NCBI RefSeq assembly: GCF_003732225.1
Contig: NZ_MOBJ01000008.1
Coordinates: 186,001 to 250,000, forward strand
Source: Pseudomonas brassicacearum
Lineage (GTDB): Bacteria; Pseudomonadota; Gammaproteobacteria; Pseudomonadales; Pseudomonadaceae
DNA length: 64,000 bases
Direction: 5' to 3'
Below are positions 63,325 through 64,000 of this stretch, piece after piece (position 1 is the first letter of the stretch; each line of letters starts with the position of its first letter). A model generated the notes under the pieces. It was given only the letters and a program-made list of their open reading frames with translations, ran no database searches and was not told where the DNA came from. The position numbers and the translations under genes are program-made.

Positions 63325-63885
63325 ATGCTTGACTCGCACAACATCTTTGCAATTGGCCTGATCGGATTACTGGCCGGTTGTTCGTCAATGCCAGGTGAAA
63401 TGGCGTTGAATTCGCCCGTTTACAACGCGCAAAACGCTGGTCTAGTGGTCGGCACGCTGCTGGAGGGCGGCCCCTACGGAACCTACCTTGAATTTCGCGA
63501 TATCAAGAGTGACAAGACTTATGGTTGGGGACCCAAGGATGATTACTCGGCATGGCTACCTGCCGGTGACTATGAGGTGAGCCGCCTGGGTCACCGTCGC
63601 GGGGTAATGGGGGCTTACTCCAAACCGCTGCGTTTCACCGTCACCCAAGGGCAGCTCAATTACCTTGGCGAGATGGTCTACGACTGCTCGGCCGTCGCGC
63701 AACCGGTTGCGGTGTACGGCGTATTGAACTGCGGGTTCCTCGCGCTTGGCGAATGCACCGTCCCACGCCCTAGCGTGAACGTGTGCGTGGTGGACCGCCA
63801 GGATCAAGCGATCAGGCATTTTTTGCGGCAACATCCCGAACAAGCCCCTTTACCCGTGCGTAACGCGGTCATGTCGCGGCGCTAG
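63325..63885 (+). CDS. Hypothetical lipoprotein (186 aa)
   Basis: A 186-residue protein with leader MLDSHNIFAIGLIGLLAGC and lipobox LLAGC, so the mature start is Cys19. The body is beta-rich (VVGTLLEGGPYGTYLEFRDIKSDKTYGWGPKDDYSAWLPAGDYEVSRLGHRRG), with a PAGDYEV segment like the PEGA-type or DUF carboxypeptidase-like domains and two further Cys that could pair. GAGG precedes the ATG. Function unknown. Its divergence from another lipoprotein suggests a shared envelope role. Confidence 0.75.
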   Translation: MLDSHNIFAIGLIGLLAGCSSMPGEMALNSPVYNAQNAGLVVGTLLEGGPYGTYLEFRDIKSDKTYGWGPKDDYSAWLPAGDYEVSRLGHRRGVMGAYSKPLRFTVTQGQLNYLGEMVYDCSAVAQPVAVYGVLNCGFLALGECTVPRPSVNVCVVDRQDQAIRHFLRQHPEQAPLPVRNAVMSRR

Positions 63886-64000
63886 ATATCACGCTTGAAA
63901 GCGTCTCTACTTGCCTGGGACATTACGTGAGTCGATGACCAAGGCTACCACTGACAGAAAAGCCTGGCAGTTACCCGGACGCGGGCGGTCTGAATAGCAC

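Overview
The window looks like chromosomal DNA of a Pseudomonas of the fluorescens lineage. Coding is dense and GC-rich, genes start behind GGAG-type ribosome sites, and several families of REP-like inverted repeats occupy the gaps. Gene sets typical of the genus are present: cobF, the carnitine-linked dhcA-dhcB-atoB genes, an aotJQMOP-like transporter and a phosphatidylcholine synthase. No CRISPR array, rRNA, tRNA, complete insertion sequence or prophage was seen. Assignments rest on reading the sequence and on remembered family motifs; no database search was run.

Layout. 0.2-4.3 kb: a YdjC/ChbG deacetylase, a 52-residue acidic protein, a PstS-OmpA fusion, and cobF with a histidine phosphatase. 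4.7-12 kb: one co-directional block of an RpiR regulator, cysteine hydrolase, glutamine-synthetase-like ligase, N-formylglutamate-amidohydrolase-like enzyme, APC permease and two arginine N-succinyltransferase-like subunits. It reads as an uncharacterised amine or amino-acid catabolic unit. 12-13.8 kb: gene-poor and repeat-rich. 13.8-17.4 kb: a divergent LysR gene and the short-chain CoA-transferase/thiolase operon. 17.5-20.5 kb: housekeeping-type singles. 20.8-26.2 kb: a basic amino-acid ABC transporter with an embedded zinc desuccinylase-like enzyme, then a second RpiR regulator. 26.3-29.4 kb: AzlCD exporter, phosphatidylcholine synthase, a DUF488 protein and a YcaC-like hydrolase.

29.5-39.7 kb holds an accessory aromatic-degradation island: FadL porin, CoA ligase, FAH-family hydrolase, extradiol dioxygenase, two TetR regulators, an Old-Yellow-Enzyme reductase and an FAD hydroxylase. 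Two near-identical palindromes in the divergent promoter region are probable TetR operators. The predicted route is hydroxylation, ring cleavage, hydrolysis and CoA activation of an unknown hydrophobic phenolic.

40-50.4 kb: a very large winged-helix/ATPase regulator, an RND efflux operon in the unusual order outer-membrane factor, adaptor, pump, and a zinc aldehyde reductase. 50.4-55.7 kb: a LysR/TauE divergent pair, several small DUF proteins, two apparent gene remnants and trmK. 55.9-60.4 kb: a GntR-controlled catabolic cluster of two MFS transporters and an amidohydrolase. 60.6 kb to the end: a Mut7-C protein, an AT-richer orphan and two divergent lipoproteins.
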